Positions 19,044 to 27,891 of a stretch of 64,000 nucleotides of DNA are shown here, piece after piece. How positions within the stretch are numbered: the first letter of the stretch is position 1; each line of letters starts with the position of its first letter. The position numbers and the translations under genes were made by a program. The notes beneath the pieces are model-generated. The model did no database searches. It worked only from the letters and a program-made list of their open reading frames with translations, and had not been told where the DNA came from. The stretch spans positions 1 to 64,000 of the forward strand of contig CALSQH010000014.1 of NCBI GenBank assembly GCA_943788445.1, read 5' to 3'. The DNA comes from an uncultured Pseudomonadales bacterium. GTDB taxonomy: Bacteria > Pseudomonadota > Gammaproteobacteria > Pseudomonadales > Porticoccaceae.

Positions 19044-19784
19044 ATGGAAAAAGTTAGCATAGTCACCCCTAGTTTTAACGTGTCGACTACTATCTCTTTA
19101 ACTATAGAGTCTGTGCAAAATCAATCTTATCAGAACTGGGAGTTAATAATTGTCGATGATAATTCCACAGATTTATCAGCTGAAATTGTTGAGGTAGCAT
19201 CAAAAGCTGATCCTAGAATTAAATTAATTCGTTTATCAAAAAACTCAGGCCCTGCAGTCGCACGAAATACTGCTATCAGAATATCTAATGGCCGATACAT
19301 TGCATTTCTAGATGCTGATGATCTTTGGAGTCCGAAAAAACTTGAAAAACAGATTAACTTTATGCGTTCCAAAAATATCCCTTTTTCTTTTACTTGGTAT
19401 CAAGTTATCGATTGTTTTGGTCACTTTCTAAGAGAAGTCAAGTGCTCCGATTTGGAGATTTCTTACAACCAACTTCTTCGTTCTAACGAAATTGGGTGTT
19501 TGACTGCGGTCTATGACACAAAAATTATTGGTAAGAGATTTATGCCTCTTGTTCGGAAGCGACAAGACTATGGTCTTTGGTTGAATATATTAAAATCTGG
19601 TAATTCCGCAGTTTGCTTGCCAGAGGTTTTGGCTTCATATCGTTTAGTTTCTGATTCAATATCATCGAATAAGTTTTCACTTATTAAGCATAATTGGCGA
19701 TTGTTTCGGGATGTTGAAGGTTTTGGTCATCTAATTTCTATATATTATATCTTATGGAATATTTACAGGAAGTTTATTAAATGA
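19044..19784 (+). CDS. Family 2 glycosyltransferase
   Basis: GT-A fold enzyme of 246 aa. Seen: SIVTPSFNVSTTISLTIESV, IIVDDNSTDLSAEIV (nucleotide loop), SGPAVARNTAIRISNGRYIAF and the catalytic/metal LDADDLW near residue 92. RQDYGLWL in the second half is a common acceptor-region motif of this group. The length, without a C-terminal membrane helix, fits O-antigen side enzymes. Overlaps the following epimerase by 4 bp (ATGA). Specific sugar unknown. Confidence 0.85.
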   Translation: MEKVSIVTPSFNVSTTISLTIESVQNQSYQNWELIIVDDNSTDLSAEIVEVASKADPRIKLIRLSKNSGPAVARNTAIRISNGRYIAFLDADDLWSPKKLEKQINFMRSKNIPFSFTWYQVIDCFGHFLREVKCSDLEISYNQLLRSNEIGCLTAVYDTKIIGKRFMPLVRKRQDYGLWLNILKSGNSAVCLPEVLASYRLVSDSISSNKFSLIKHNWRLFRDVEGFGHLISIYYILWNIYRKFIK

Positions 19785-20764
19785 TATTGATTTCTGGTGG
19801 TTCTGGTTTTGTTGGATCCCGATTATGTAAAAGGCTTACTAGTACAGGTAAAAGTTTCACTATATTTGATGCACAGTCAAGCAGCGCCTTTGCTAATAAA
19901 ACCATTATCGGAGATGTTTGTAAATCCGTAGATTACGAATCCCTCCCTAAAAGTGATGTTTTGATCAATTTAGCGGCGGTTCATCGAGATGATGTGCGGC
20001 CGCTTTCTCGTTATGACGATGTCAATGTCGGCGGTTCTGAAGTTATTTGTAACTATGCGCGGCAGGCGGGTATCAATAAAATCATCTTTACCAGTTCAGT
20101 TGCTATCTATGGCTTTGCGCCACCAAATACAGGTGAAGAGGGCGAGCCAAACTACTTTAACGATTATGGCCGAACTAAATATTTGGCTGAGCAAGTGTAT
20201 AAAAAGTGGCAGGCCGAAGACCCGGAAAATCGTTCTTTAGTGATCGTTCGCCCCACAGTGATCTTTGGTGAGGGCAATCGGGGTAATGTCTGTAATCTAC
20301 TTACCCAAATTGCCTCCAAGCGTTTTGTAATGTTTGGTGATGGCACAAATCGAAAATCCATGGCCTATGTTGAGAATGTCGTAGCTTTTTTGGAATACAG
20401 TTTAGACTTTCCCGCTGGTGTGCATATCTACAATTATATTGATAAGCCCGACTTAGACATGAACACTTTAGTTTCAACCGCGCGCAAGGTGTTATTTGGT
20501 AAAGCTAATGTGGGTATTCGATTACCTAAATTCTTAGGGGTTGCTATAGGTTATCTTGCCGATGGAATCGCAAAGATAACAGGTAAGTCATTACCTGTAA
20601 GCAGTATTCGAGTGAAGAAATTTTTAGGCACTACACAGTTTGGCTCTGCGGTTAGTGATACTGGATTTGTGGCACCGGTAAAGCTTGAGGATGCCATCGA
20701 AAAAACACTGCGCTATGAATTCATTGAAGACAACTCCGATCAACCTGAGTTTTTAACCGAATAA
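19781..20764 (+). CDS. NAD-dependent sugar epimerase/dehydratase (WbpV/WbpK-like SDR)
   Basis: Extended SDR of 327 aa. Rossmann GGSGFVGSRLCKRL at residues 5-18, INLAAVHRDDV, SSVAIYG and YGRTKYLAEQ with the YxxxK pair (about residues 126-130). The group includes C4-reductases/epimerases making UDP-D-FucNAc or UDP-D-QuiNAc in Pseudomonas O-antigen loci. There they sit just before a WbpL-type initiating transferase; here WbpL-like genes start at 22.6 kb after the scrap region, which fits. A related gene lies at 37.7 kb. Base composition is higher in GC than the preceding GT2 genes. Exact substrate is inferred from context only. Confidence 0.78.
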   Translation: MILISGGSGFVGSRLCKRLTSTGKSFTIFDAQSSSAFANKTIIGDVCKSVDYESLPKSDVLINLAAVHRDDVRPLSRYDDVNVGGSEVICNYARQAGINKIIFTSSVAIYGFAPPNTGEEGEPNYFNDYGRTKYLAEQVYKKWQAEDPENRSLVIVRPTVIFGEGNRGNVCNLLTQIASKRFVMFGDGTNRKSMAYVENVVAFLEYSLDFPAGVHIYNYIDKPDLDMNTLVSTARKVLFGKANVGIRLPKFLGVAIGYLADGIAKITGKSLPVSSIRVKKFLGTTQFGSAVSDTGFVAPVKLEDAIEKTLRYEFIEDNSDQPEFLTE

Positions 20765-20821
20765 TCACCGCTGTAATAATTAAAAGCATGATGCTTTTGA
20801 AATACTGATAAGGACATTCAA

Positions 20822-21154
20822 ATGAAAAAAATCATTTCCATCTTAGCCATAACATTAGCCAGTTTTTCCCACGCCGACTACAACGACACAAATAATATAA
20901 CAATAGAGCTTATCAGCGTATGGACTGCCAGTGGCGACATTCTAGTGCAAACCAACCCTAAACATAATATTCAGGGATTGGCCTGTACCAGTGACTACTG
21001 GTTAAAACTGAGCGAAACTTCAGCAGGATATGATGGCACCTTATCTATGTTGCTATCTGCACAGGCTACACAAGCAACGGTTACGGTACGAGCTTATGAT
21101 GATCAGGGAACCGACTTTTGTAGGCTGGATAGAGTAATTATTGATGCGCCATGA
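20822..21154 (+). CDS. Small exported protein of unknown function (paralogue A)
   Basis: 110-aa protein with a clear signal peptide (MKKIISILAITLASFSHA, cleavage before DYND). The mature part has two cysteines, in LACTSDYW and FCRLDRV, and a C-terminal pattern SMLLSAQATQATVTVRAY....C....V.I that recurs in three neighbouring products at 21141, 21435 and 21807. GATAAGGACA upstream of ATG 20822 provides a ribosome site. I do not recognise a named function. Small periplasmic or secreted proteins of this shape occur in marine gammaproteobacteria and, as I recall, in integron cassettes. It lies just after the epimerase gene in the same direction. Confidence 0.7.
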   Translation: MKKIISILAITLASFSHADYNDTNNITIELISVWTASGDILVQTNPKHNIQGLACTSDYWLKLSETSAGYDGTLSMLLSAQATQATVTVRAYDDQGTDFCRLDRVIIDAP

Positions 21155-21362
21155 GGGCGCTGGAAGATATGGCGCGCGGGTCAGCGGTGTAATGCCGGGT
21201 GGCTGTACTAACAGTACCGGCTTTGTGATTGAGGAGGGGCCGGGTTCAGAGGCCGCTTATTCAACATTGTTAGCGGCAACGCTTGCAGGTAAACAGGTTC
21301 AGGTTTATTTAACCCGCTGTGCATACTGGCCAGTTGCGGATCGAGTTTGGATGATTCCATAA
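21141..21362 (+). pseudogene. C-terminal fragment of a related small exported protein (paralogue B)
   Basis: About 60 C-terminal residues of the same small family: GGCTNSTGFVIEEG, then AYSTLLAATLAGKQVQVYLT, then CAYWPVADRVWMIP. No signal peptide precedes it. The reading frame starts in the tail of paralogue A, with only a TTG/ATG and no ribosome site, so I read it as a 5'-truncated relic whose N-terminal half was lost or replaced. A strong hairpin terminator follows at 21384. It could be translated by coupling to paralogue A (14-nt overlap), but would stay cytoplasmic. Confidence 0.6.
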
Positions 21363-21383
21363 CAGGCATTCTTCGTCTTAAAT

Positions 21384-21422
21384 AAAAAAGGCTGCATACT
21401 TTACAGGTATGCAGCCTTTTTT
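21384..21422 (+). terminator. Strong bidirectional Rho-independent terminator
   Basis: Perfect 16-bp inverted repeat: AAAAAAGGCTGCATAC (21384-21399) and GTATGCAGCCTTTTTT (21407-21422) around a 7-nt loop. The A/T ends provide U-tracts in both directions, so it can end the plus-strand scrap genes and the minus-strand paralogue C. Confidence 0.92.
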
Positions 21423-21434
21423 GGTTTTGGCTGA

Positions 21435-21773
21435 TTACTTTTTGATGGTTAGAGCCACCACTTTTGCCTGTGCTTCTCCATCACAACCCGATACATAAGC
21501 CTGTATTTCCTTATCTGCGGCCAGTGCGGTTAGAGAAATAGAGACCATCTGATCAAAGCCTGGCGTATCGCAGGGCACTTCAAGTTGAAGATTGTCTGCG
21601 CAGGAGTCTGGATTTGCATGAGCAGAGGACAACGTAATGGTAAAGCCTTTATTGGCGGTGCACTCACGTTGCTGTAGATAATCAATTGACTGAAATCCGG
21701 TATTGCCACCAGCAAATGAAAATGCTGAGAAAGCGCTAAGTAAAACCCCACCAATCTTTAATATCCTTTTCAT
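21435..21773 (-). CDS. Small exported protein of unknown function (paralogue C)
   Basis: 112-aa product with a signal peptide (MKRILKIGGVLLSAFSAFSFA, cleavage before GGNT). Several cysteines lie in the mature part (RECTANKG, DSCADNL, VPCDTPG, VSGCDGE), suggesting disulfides in the periplasm. The C-terminal half repeats the local family pattern (SISLTALAADKEIQAYVSGC, then V.LTIKK). A ribosome site AAGGAGAT lies just upstream on the minus strand (plus-strand ATCTCCTTAT near 21777-21786). It is convergent with paralogues A/B. No function known to me. Confidence 0.72.
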   Translation of the reverse strand: MKRILKIGGVLLSAFSAFSFAGGNTGFQSIDYLQQRECTANKGFTITLSSAHANPDSCADNLQLEVPCDTPGFDQMVSISLTALAADKEIQAYVSGCDGEAQAKVVALTIKK

Positions 21774-21806
21774 GCTATCTCCTTATTTGTATAACTGTTG
21801 TTGGGG

Positions 21807-21998
21807 TTAAATCTTTTTAAACTCAAATGCCGTTAATTCTAATGAGCTAGCTGCATTACAGCCCCCACCAACGTTGTACCAAATATAACTAATCTCTAAG
21901 CCTGCGGTGTACGCAGCCAACAGGCCTGATACGAGTTCGTCTTTGTTTGGAGCATCCTGATCAATATGGGCGTGCAAGCGGAAGGACACTTGGTGCAA
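21807..21998 (-). pseudogene. C-terminal fragment of a related small protein (paralogue D)
   Basis: The C-terminal about 50 residues (ELVSGLLAAYTAGLEISYIW, then GGGCNAASSLELTAFEFKKI) follow the pattern of paralogues A-C. No signal peptide is present. The first residues of the frame overlap the antisense start of the GspM-like fragment, so the join near 21960 looks like a recombination breakpoint. Upstream of paralogue C in the same direction. Confidence 0.55.
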
Positions 21999-22313
21999 GC
22001 GGGGAAGCCTCAGGCGATGACTTCATTTCTAACGATACTTGAGGCGGCTGGCGGTTTGCCCAGCGATCAAGATGGTAAAACATTGGTTACACTGTTGTCG
22101 GAAACTGCTGGGGATAGCGCGCTCTTGTTGACTCAGATTGAACAGCGCCAGTCTTCTGTGACCGTGAGCATTGAAAATCAATCTTTCTCAGGTGTTTTTA
22201 ATTGGTTGCGTTTATTGTCGATTAAGCATGACGTGATTATTGGTCAGGCTACAATGACTTATTTTGATTCTGATAGGGTGAACGCCAGAATTGAACTGAA
22301 TTTTACCCAGTAA
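21966..22313 (+). pseudogene. C-terminal fragment resembling type II secretion protein GspM
   Basis: The last two thirds read like the periplasmic ferredoxin-like domain of GspM/EpsM: FLTILEAAGGL near the start, a middle strand block, then VSIENQSFSGVFNWLRLLSI and a final strand pair ending VNARIELNFTQ. The N-terminal cytoplasmic tail and membrane helix of GspM are missing, and no other gsp gene is in the window, so this is a relic stranded in the O-antigen region. Family assignment is from memory of the pattern and is moderate; a different small periplasmic protein is possible. Confidence 0.5.
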
Positions 22314-22652
22314 TATCATTTCTCTTGTGAAGCTTTAGATTCAATAAATAAGAGTCGCTTTATCATAGAGCGGTAGATTATTTTTTTTCCTCCAGTCTAA
22401 AATTCAATATATTCCCTCTCGTTATTTAATTTTTTTTAATCATTAAGTAAGTTAATTCTTTGTCAGTCTAGAGGCTATCCCTCTATTATTGCAGATTATT
22501 TGTTAATAAAAATTCTGTAATATAAACTTGTTATAATTGTTGATATGTTTGTTAGGCTAAAGTATCGTGCGAAAATTATTTTGTAGTAGATATTCCTACA
22601 CAAGTTTGAGTGTTAATGTCTAATATTTTTTAATTTAGATAAATTATTTAAG
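22314..22652. other. AT-rich 339-bp gap before the initiating transferase genes
   Basis: No gene seen. It contains a short hairpin CGCTTTATCATAGAGCG (about 22356-22372) followed by a T-rich run (22379-22388), possibly a weak terminator. A GCGGTAG heptamer at 22370-22376 resembles an ops core but lacks the flanks shared by the two better sites. The rest is very AT-rich and may hold the promoter of the following gene. Confidence 0.5.
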
Positions 22653-23786
22653 GTGAATGTTATCCCCACTTTGGTCCAAACCAAAAAAGAATTAATTCAG
22701 ATTTTTGTTGTCGTTGTCCTTGCTGGATTGTGTTTCGGGATTGTAGGTGCGGTTATTACACTGCTATTGCAGTGGTTTTCCCTACAGCAGTCGGGTTCTG
22801 ATTCTGCGAGTAAGCATGGAATTAGTACGCGAACTTCCTCACGCCTTGGTGGTTTGGCAGTGATGATTTCTGCTCTGATATTTTTTGTGGTTTCCTACTA
22901 TATCGATAGTTCAAGTTTTGATAATGATCTAGAAAGACACGGTAACAATCGATTTGGGATTTTTGCGATTATGTGCTGTGCAGGCATGGGGCTTGCTGAG
23001 GATTTAAAAGCTGACTTTTTATCACCAGCTGTTCGTCTCGCCTTAAAATTTACTCTGTTTGCTGGAATTATCTTTGTTTGGCCTGAACTTGTTCCTGTGT
23101 CATTGGGTTTTGATGGTTTAGATTATTTACTTTCTCTTCCTTTTGTTGGCGCGATTCTGGTTATTATATTTCTGGTGGGATTCATCAATGCGGTGAATAT
23201 GGCTGATGGCGCTAATGGCCTGGTTCCGGGCGTTGCATTCTTTTCTATTTTATTGTTTGACCTGCAGGCGGATAGGGCGATTGATGCGAGCTTTATGGCT
23301 GCCTGTGGCGTGTTCTTCTTCTTCAATGTTGTTACTGGCCGCCTCTTTTTGGGTGATGCCGGCACCTATGGCTTAGGTGCTGCATTGGCTATTTATGGGT
23401 TGATGTTTTTTAATGCGGGTATCTTTTCGCTAGGTTTCTTGGCCTCATTATTTGCCTATCCGTGTGTTGATTTTCTGGTCAGTATTACAAGAAGAATGTT
23501 GGTGGGTCGTTCGCCATTTTCACCAGACAATGATCATTTGCACAACAGAATTCATTTTTATTTACGGCCAAAATTCCGCTCTCAGGTTTTATCTAATTCC
23601 TTGACGGGTGTCTTGGTCTCTTCTTGCACTTCAGGTTTGGTTATTCTTGGGTATATTAATGAATGGTGGCTACCATCAAGTAATGAGTGGGGCTATTTCT
23701 TTGCTTTTGAATGCCTGATGTATGCATTTGTCTTTTACCTTACGGGTCTTGGCCGATCAGTGGCGCAGCATTCTGCTGCTATCTAG
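22653..23786 (+). CDS. Polyprenyl-phosphate HexNAc-1-phosphate transferase, WbpL/WecA family (copy 1)
   Basis: Integral membrane enzyme of the PNPT superfamily that would load a HexNAc-1-phosphate on undecaprenyl phosphate and so start an O-unit. Seen: about ten hydrophobic segments, RLGGLAVMISA, GLAEDLKADFLSP (Asp-rich cytosolic loop), FINAVNMADGANGLVPG, LFLGDAGTYGLGAAL and the final SPDNDHLHNRIHF His-loop. 377 aa from GTG 22653, though the ribosome site (TTTAAG) is too close, so the true start is uncertain. A homologue follows immediately, apparently from a tandem duplication. WbpL-type specificity (FucNAc/QuiNAc) is suggested by the epimerase at 19.8 kb. Confidence 0.82.
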   Translation: MNVIPTLVQTKKELIQIFVVVVLAGLCFGIVGAVITLLLQWFSLQQSGSDSASKHGISTRTSSRLGGLAVMISALIFFVVSYYIDSSSFDNDLERHGNNRFGIFAIMCCAGMGLAEDLKADFLSPAVRLALKFTLFAGIIFVWPELVPVSLGFDGLDYLLSLPFVGAILVIIFLVGFINAVNMADGANGLVPGVAFFSILLFDLQADRAIDASFMAACGVFFFFNVVTGRLFLGDAGTYGLGAALAIYGLMFFNAGIFSLGFLASLFAYPCVDFLVSITRRMLVGRSPFSPDNDHLHNRIHFYLRPKFRSQVLSNSLTGVLVSSCTSGLVILGYINEWWLPSSNEWGYFFAFECLMYAFVFYLTGLGRSVAQHSAAI

Positions 23787-24004
23787 ATCTTATTCTCGGA
23801 TTCCTGCCTCTTTCAAATTTTCTATTACCTAGTTGAGCCTTTAATTGCTTATCTGGCACAAATAATGCTTCTGTCAAGTTAGTCTTGTTGGTAAGTCTAG
23901 TTTGTCTGTTAATCCATTTGTTGTTGTGGTGCTGGATTTTTGTGATCTACCAACAGTTTCGTTTGGTCGAGACCCTTGAAAATACATTAATATTAGGAAG
24001 AAAT

Positions 24005-25183
24005 ATGAGTGAAACTATACGTGAGTTTGATGGTTCTGCACCATTGTTGGGCAACCCCCAACGCTGGAGTAAGATTATTGGCCCAGTTCTGCTTTCTAGA
24101 GTTGAGTTTGCTAAGTTACTGGCAATGATTTTGGTTGTGAGTCCGTTTTTTGGGCTTCCTGGCATATTTTTTCTTTTTTGCATGCATGTCCTAAGTATTT
24201 TACGCGTTGGTAGTGATTCAGAAGAGAAGCATGGTATTAGTACTTTGCCTTCATCCCGTCTTGGTGGCTTGGCTATTGCGATAATGATGTTCGCTTATGT
24301 GGGTTTTACTTTTTTCGGGGCCTCTGAACCACTTGTTTTAAATTACACTGAACGATCAGGTTGGATTGCGGTTTTATTTATGGCTGCCTTGGGTTTAAGT
24401 GAAGACCTCAAGGCCGATTTACTAAGTCCCTTGGTTCGTTTGGCGGCACAATTTTTATTTATGGGCGGCATTTTATTTATCGCTGACGCCTATATTCCTA
24501 GCTCTTTGGGTGTTCCTGGGCTTGATCTTTTGATGGCTCTCCCTCTGGTTAGTTGGCTTCTATGCACTGTTTTTGCTGTAGGTTTTATAAATGCATTCAA
24601 TATGGCTGATGGTGCAAATGGCCTGATTCCAGGCATTGCCTTCGCTGCTTTTTTTGTTTTTGCCTCTGAGACTGGCAGGGTGTTCGAGGTGGGTTATATG
24701 AGCGCCTGCGCTATTTTTCTTGTGTTTAATGTTATTTCAGGTCGCTTTTTCCTGGGTGATATGGGATCTTATGGATTAGGTGCTGCGGTGGTTCTATATG
24801 GGCTTTGGTTTGTCTCTGAGGGGACCATGTCATTGGCTTTTCTTGCTTGTCTGCTAGCTTATCCCTGCCTTGATTTGTTGATGAGTATCGGTCGACGGAT
24901 AAGTGATGGACGGTCTGCTTTTTCCCCGGATAATGATCATCTTCATAATAGCTTGTTCCGCCAAATTAGACGTCGCGTTGATTCGCCTGTTCTTGCAAAC
25001 TCGCTCACGGGGTTGTTGATTAGCGGATTTACTTCTGGTGTTACCGTGCTGGGATATTTGCAGGCTTGGTGGTCATTATCCAGTAATGATTGGTGGGTAT
25101 TGTTTGCCGTTCAGGCTGTACTTTATCTTGTTGTTTATTGGGTTACTGGTTTGGGGCGAGCGCTAGTTTCAAATAAGTTTTAG
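24005..25183 (+). CDS. Polyprenyl-phosphate HexNAc-1-phosphate transferase, WbpL/WecA family (copy 2)
   Basis: Second PNPT-superfamily transferase, visibly paralogous to the gene before it: HGISTLPSSRLGGLAIAIMM, GLSEDLKADLLSPLVRLA, NAFNMADGANGLIPG, FLGDMGSYGLGAAV and SPDNDHLHNSLF all have counterparts. I start at ATG 24005, with AGGA (23995-23998) 6 nt upstream, giving 392 aa. An in-frame TTG at 23885 would add a hydrophobic 40-residue extension without homology to copy 1. Two adjacent active-looking initiators suggest either divergent sugar specificity or a recent duplication awaiting loss. Confidence 0.82.
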   Translation: MSETIREFDGSAPLLGNPQRWSKIIGPVLLSRVEFAKLLAMILVVSPFFGLPGIFFLFCMHVLSILRVGSDSEEKHGISTLPSSRLGGLAIAIMMFAYVGFTFFGASEPLVLNYTERSGWIAVLFMAALGLSEDLKADLLSPLVRLAAQFLFMGGILFIADAYIPSSLGVPGLDLLMALPLVSWLLCTVFAVGFINAFNMADGANGLIPGIAFAAFFVFASETGRVFEVGYMSACAIFLVFNVISGRFFLGDMGSYGLGAAVVLYGLWFVSEGTMSLAFLACLLAYPCLDLLMSIGRRISDGRSAFSPDNDHLHNSLFRQIRRRVDSPVLANSLTGLLISGFTSGVTVLGYLQAWWSLSSNDWWVLFAVQAVLYLVVYWVTGLGRALVSNKF

Positions 25184-25221
25184 GTTGGGGTGCATGCTCA
25201 AATTTGTTAGGATGGTCGATT

Positions 25222-25305
25222 AGTTCAGGGTGTGAACATAAATAACCCTAACTCTATAGTTCGATTCTTTTGGGGCTCACTGTTGGGTCCTGCGGTAGCC
25301 TGAAT
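25222..25305 (+). promoter_or_regulatory. ops/JUMPstart-like element 2 with upstream hairpin
   Basis: TCCTGCGGTAGCCTG with core GCGGTAGC at 25292-25299 is identical over 15 bases to the site at 10.52 kb. A hairpin of AGTTCAGGGT (25222-25231) with ACCCTAACT (25245-25253) lies about 39 bp before the core, echoing the 35-bp spacing at site 1. It stands about 97 bp upstream of manC, in the leader of the second polysaccharide block. Recruitment of the RfaH encoded at 1.1 kb is inference. Confidence 0.78.
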
Positions 25306-25395
25306 GATTATAATGTGAAAATTTAACAGCCTTGATAAGGTAAATTAAATCATTCAAGGTCGATATAGTAGATTAGAATAAGTGAGAAATAATTA

Positions 25396-26802
25396 ATGAG
25401 TATTTGTGCAGTTATTATGGCTGGTGGTTCTGGGACGCGCTTGTGGCCCTTGTCGAGAGCTAAACATCCCAAGCAATTTCTAGCTTTACGTGGTGATCAC
25501 AGCATGCTTCAGTCAACTATGAAGCGTTTGTCGGGTTTGGATGTTGAATCTTCAGTTGCTATTTGCAATGAAGAGCATCGTTTTTTTGTTGCTGAACAAT
25601 TTCGAGAGATTGATCAGAGCAGCTCCATTATTCTTGAGCCTGTAGGCAGAAACACGGCGCCTGCTATTGCGCTTGCTGCTTTGTCGGTTGAGTCTGATCC
25701 TTTGTTGCTGGTGTTGGCTGCCGATCATGTCATTCAAGATGAGGCCGCATTCACTGAAGCAGTAAATAAGGCTATTCCGTTAGCTGAGTCGGGAAAATTG
25801 GTGACATTTGGTATCGTTCCAACTGAGGCGCACACAGGTTATGGCTATATTAAGCGTGGTGATGCTTTAGATTCTGGTTTTGCCGTTGATCAATTTGTGG
25901 AAAAGCCAACTTTTGAGCTCGCCCAAGGCTACATGGATTCGAAAGAATATTACTGGAATAGTGGGATGTTTTTATTTAAAGCTAGCCGTTATTTGGATGA
26001 GTTAAAGCAATTTCGACCTGAAATATTTGAAGTATGCCAGGCCTCTCTTGCTGGAAAAAAAGCTGATTTAGATTTTATTCGTATTGATAGTGAAATATTT
26101 GAATCTTGCCCTAGTGATTCAGTTGACTATGCAGTGATGGAAAAAACTGAAGACGCGATAGTGGTCCCGCTAGAGGCAGGTTGGAGTGATATTGGTTCGT
26201 GGTCTTCACTTTGGGATGTTAGTGATAAGGATGAAAATGGCAACGCGACGAGTGGTGATGTAATGCTTCACAATTCTCAGAATTCTTACATAAGAACAGA
26301 TGGCAAGCTAGTTGCTGCGATTGGTTTGGATGATTTGGTAATTGTTTCAACAAAAGATGTTGTGATGGTAGCCCAGAAAGATAGTGTTCAAGATGTGAAG
26401 GTTATTGCACAGCAGCTTAAAGATAATTCTCGAAGCGAGTGGAATTTACATCGAGAGGTCTATCGTCCATGGGGTAAGTATGACTCAATTGACAGTGGTC
26501 AAAGATATCAAGTGAAGCGCATTACTGTAAAGCCTGGCGCTAAGCTAAGTGTTCAAATGCATCACCATAGAGCGGAACATTGGATTGTTGTGTCTGGTAC
26601 CGCCAAGGTTACTAAAGCTGATGAGACTTTCCTTCTTTCAGAGAACGAGTCTACATACATACCAGTAGGCGTTGTTCATGCATTGGAAAATCCTGGAAAG
26701 GTCGAACTTGAGTTGATAGAAGTTCAATCTGGTTCTTATTTAGGAGAGGATGACATCGTACGTTTTGAAGATATTTATGGAAGAGTTAGTAAGGATGTTT
26801 AA
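25396..26802 (+). CDS. manC: Mannose-1-phosphate guanylyltransferase / mannose-6-phosphate isomerase
   Basis: Makes GDP-mannose from mannose-1-P and GTP; the bifunctional form also isomerises fructose-6-P. Seen: pyrophosphorylase signature [16 protein letters not shown] (residues 6-21) with [29 protein letters not shown], and VDYAVMEKT. The C-terminal cupin carries [22 protein letters not shown] and [17 protein letters not shown] (about residues 393-410). 468 aa is full length. It follows ops element 2 and supplies Gmd (10.9 kb) together with ManB (start of window). Confidence 0.95.
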   Translation: MSICAVIMAGGSGTRLWPLSRAKHPKQFLALRGDHSMLQSTMKRLSGLDVESSVAICNEEHRFFVAEQFREIDQSSSIILEPVGRNTAPAIALAALSVESDPLLLVLAADHVIQDEAAFTEAVNKAIPLAESGKLVTFGIVPTEAHTGYGYIKRGDALDSGFAVDQFVEKPTFELAQGYMDSKEYYWNSGMFLFKASRYLDELKQFRPEIFEVCQASLAGKKADLDFIRIDSEIFESCPSDSVDYAVMEKTEDAIVVPLEAGWSDIGSWSSLWDVSDKDENGNATSGDVMLHNSQNSYIRTDGKLVAAIGLDDLVIVSTKDVVMVAQKDSVQDVKVIAQQLKDNSRSEWNLHREVYRPWGKYDSIDSGQRYQVKRITVKPGAKLSVQMHHHRAEHWIVVSGTAKVTKADETFLLSENESTYIPVGVVHALENPGKVELELIEVQSGSYLGEDDIVRFEDIYGRVSKDV

Positions 26803-27016
26803 GAGATAAGTTTCTAAATTGCTCTATGGTGGTTTGGTTTGGGCAGATTATGACAAATTTATTTTAAATGACCGCGAGTTACAAATTTAGCGTAAAGTTT
26901 CTAATATTCCGCTAATGGTTGAGTTTAGATACTCTGATTTATTTTTGATATGAAGGCTAATTTTTTAGTACTTAATTTCGAGTTAATTGAATATTATTTT
27001 ATAGAGTGAAAGTTTA

Positions 27017-27856
27017 ATGTGGTGCGATAAGCGGATTGATATTGTTTACTTAGGATGGCCGAAAGCAGGTTCTACATGGTTTCATAGGTTTTGTGAAGAA
27101 TCTCCTGATCTATTGGTTTCATCTGCTAAGGACACCTATTTGTTCTCTAAGTCTGCAGGTGTTTCTGTTGAGTCAATCTTTCCGGATGTTGATTCTTCTT
27201 TTGATGATACAAAACTTGTAGAAATAAATCATGACTACGTCTTTTCACTAGAGGCCCTTTCTAAGATTTCAGCTCATAACCCTAATGCTAAAGTGGTGGT
27301 TTTTTTTAGGGAGCCTATTAGCTGGTTGATTTCAGAATATAAGTATGTAACCGCTACAGGTGCGGTATCTTGTAGTTTCGAGGAATTTCTAGCCACTTAT
27401 GATTATCTTAGAGGGCGCTTGAGCATTAGTGAGCATATAGAGAATGTGCACAAAATATTTGGCAAAAATAATACTTTTTGTTATCCGGTAGAGCATCTCC
27501 GCGAACAGCCAAATGATTTTGCTGAAAAACTATGTTCCTTCTGTGATATTTCCAATGATTTCTTAAATCAATATGATTTTTCAACGTCCGTAAATTCTGC
27601 AATTACCCCTAGGTTGAAGTTTTTACCAGTTTTAATAAATTTTGCTCGAAAAGTACGTGATTTTACTGGACTCTACCGACTTTACGGGTTGGTTAAGCGA
27701 GGCTCTTTAAGAAAGTTGATGTATTCAAACTCTTCAAGCAAATTAAACTATGATTGGGCTAGGTCAAAGGTACTACTGTCGGATCTCAATATCACTGACG
27801 AAATCAATAAAATCGAGAATATTTTAGATTTTGAATTAACATCTTGGAAAAAATAA
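27017..27856 (+). CDS. Sulfotransferase-family protein 1
   Basis: Predicted PAPS-dependent sulfotransferase of 279 aa. The 5'-phosphosulfate loop is GWPKAGSTWFHRF (residues 13-25) and the 3'-phosphate-binding region is VVVFFREPISWLISEYKYV (about residues 94-112), the usual order and spacing. Cytoplasmic, no signal peptide. Acts presumably on a glycan or sugar intermediate of this locus; bacterial carbohydrate sulfation is known but not common in O-antigens. A second, different sulfotransferase lies 1.3 kb downstream. Preceded by a 214-bp AT-rich gap with no recognised feature. Confidence 0.78.
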   Translation: MWCDKRIDIVYLGWPKAGSTWFHRFCEESPDLLVSSAKDTYLFSKSAGVSVESIFPDVDSSFDDTKLVEINHDYVFSLEALSKISAHNPNAKVVVFFREPISWLISEYKYVTATGAVSCSFEEFLATYDYLRGRLSISEHIENVHKIFGKNNTFCYPVEHLREQPNDFAEKLCSFCDISNDFLNQYDFSTSVNSAITPRLKFLPVLINFARKVRDFTGLYRLYGLVKRGSLRKLMYSNSSSKLNYDWARSKVLLSDLNITDEINKIENILDFELTSWKK

Positions 27857-27891
27857 GAATTTATTTACTGTAATAAAAATAGATAAAATAT

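Noticed and set aside
22370..22376. Possible third ops core (GCGGTAG) before the tandem WbpL-like genes
   Set aside because: Only seven bases match, the shared CCTG flanks are absent, and it overlaps a terminator-like hairpin; noted in the gap entry but not called.
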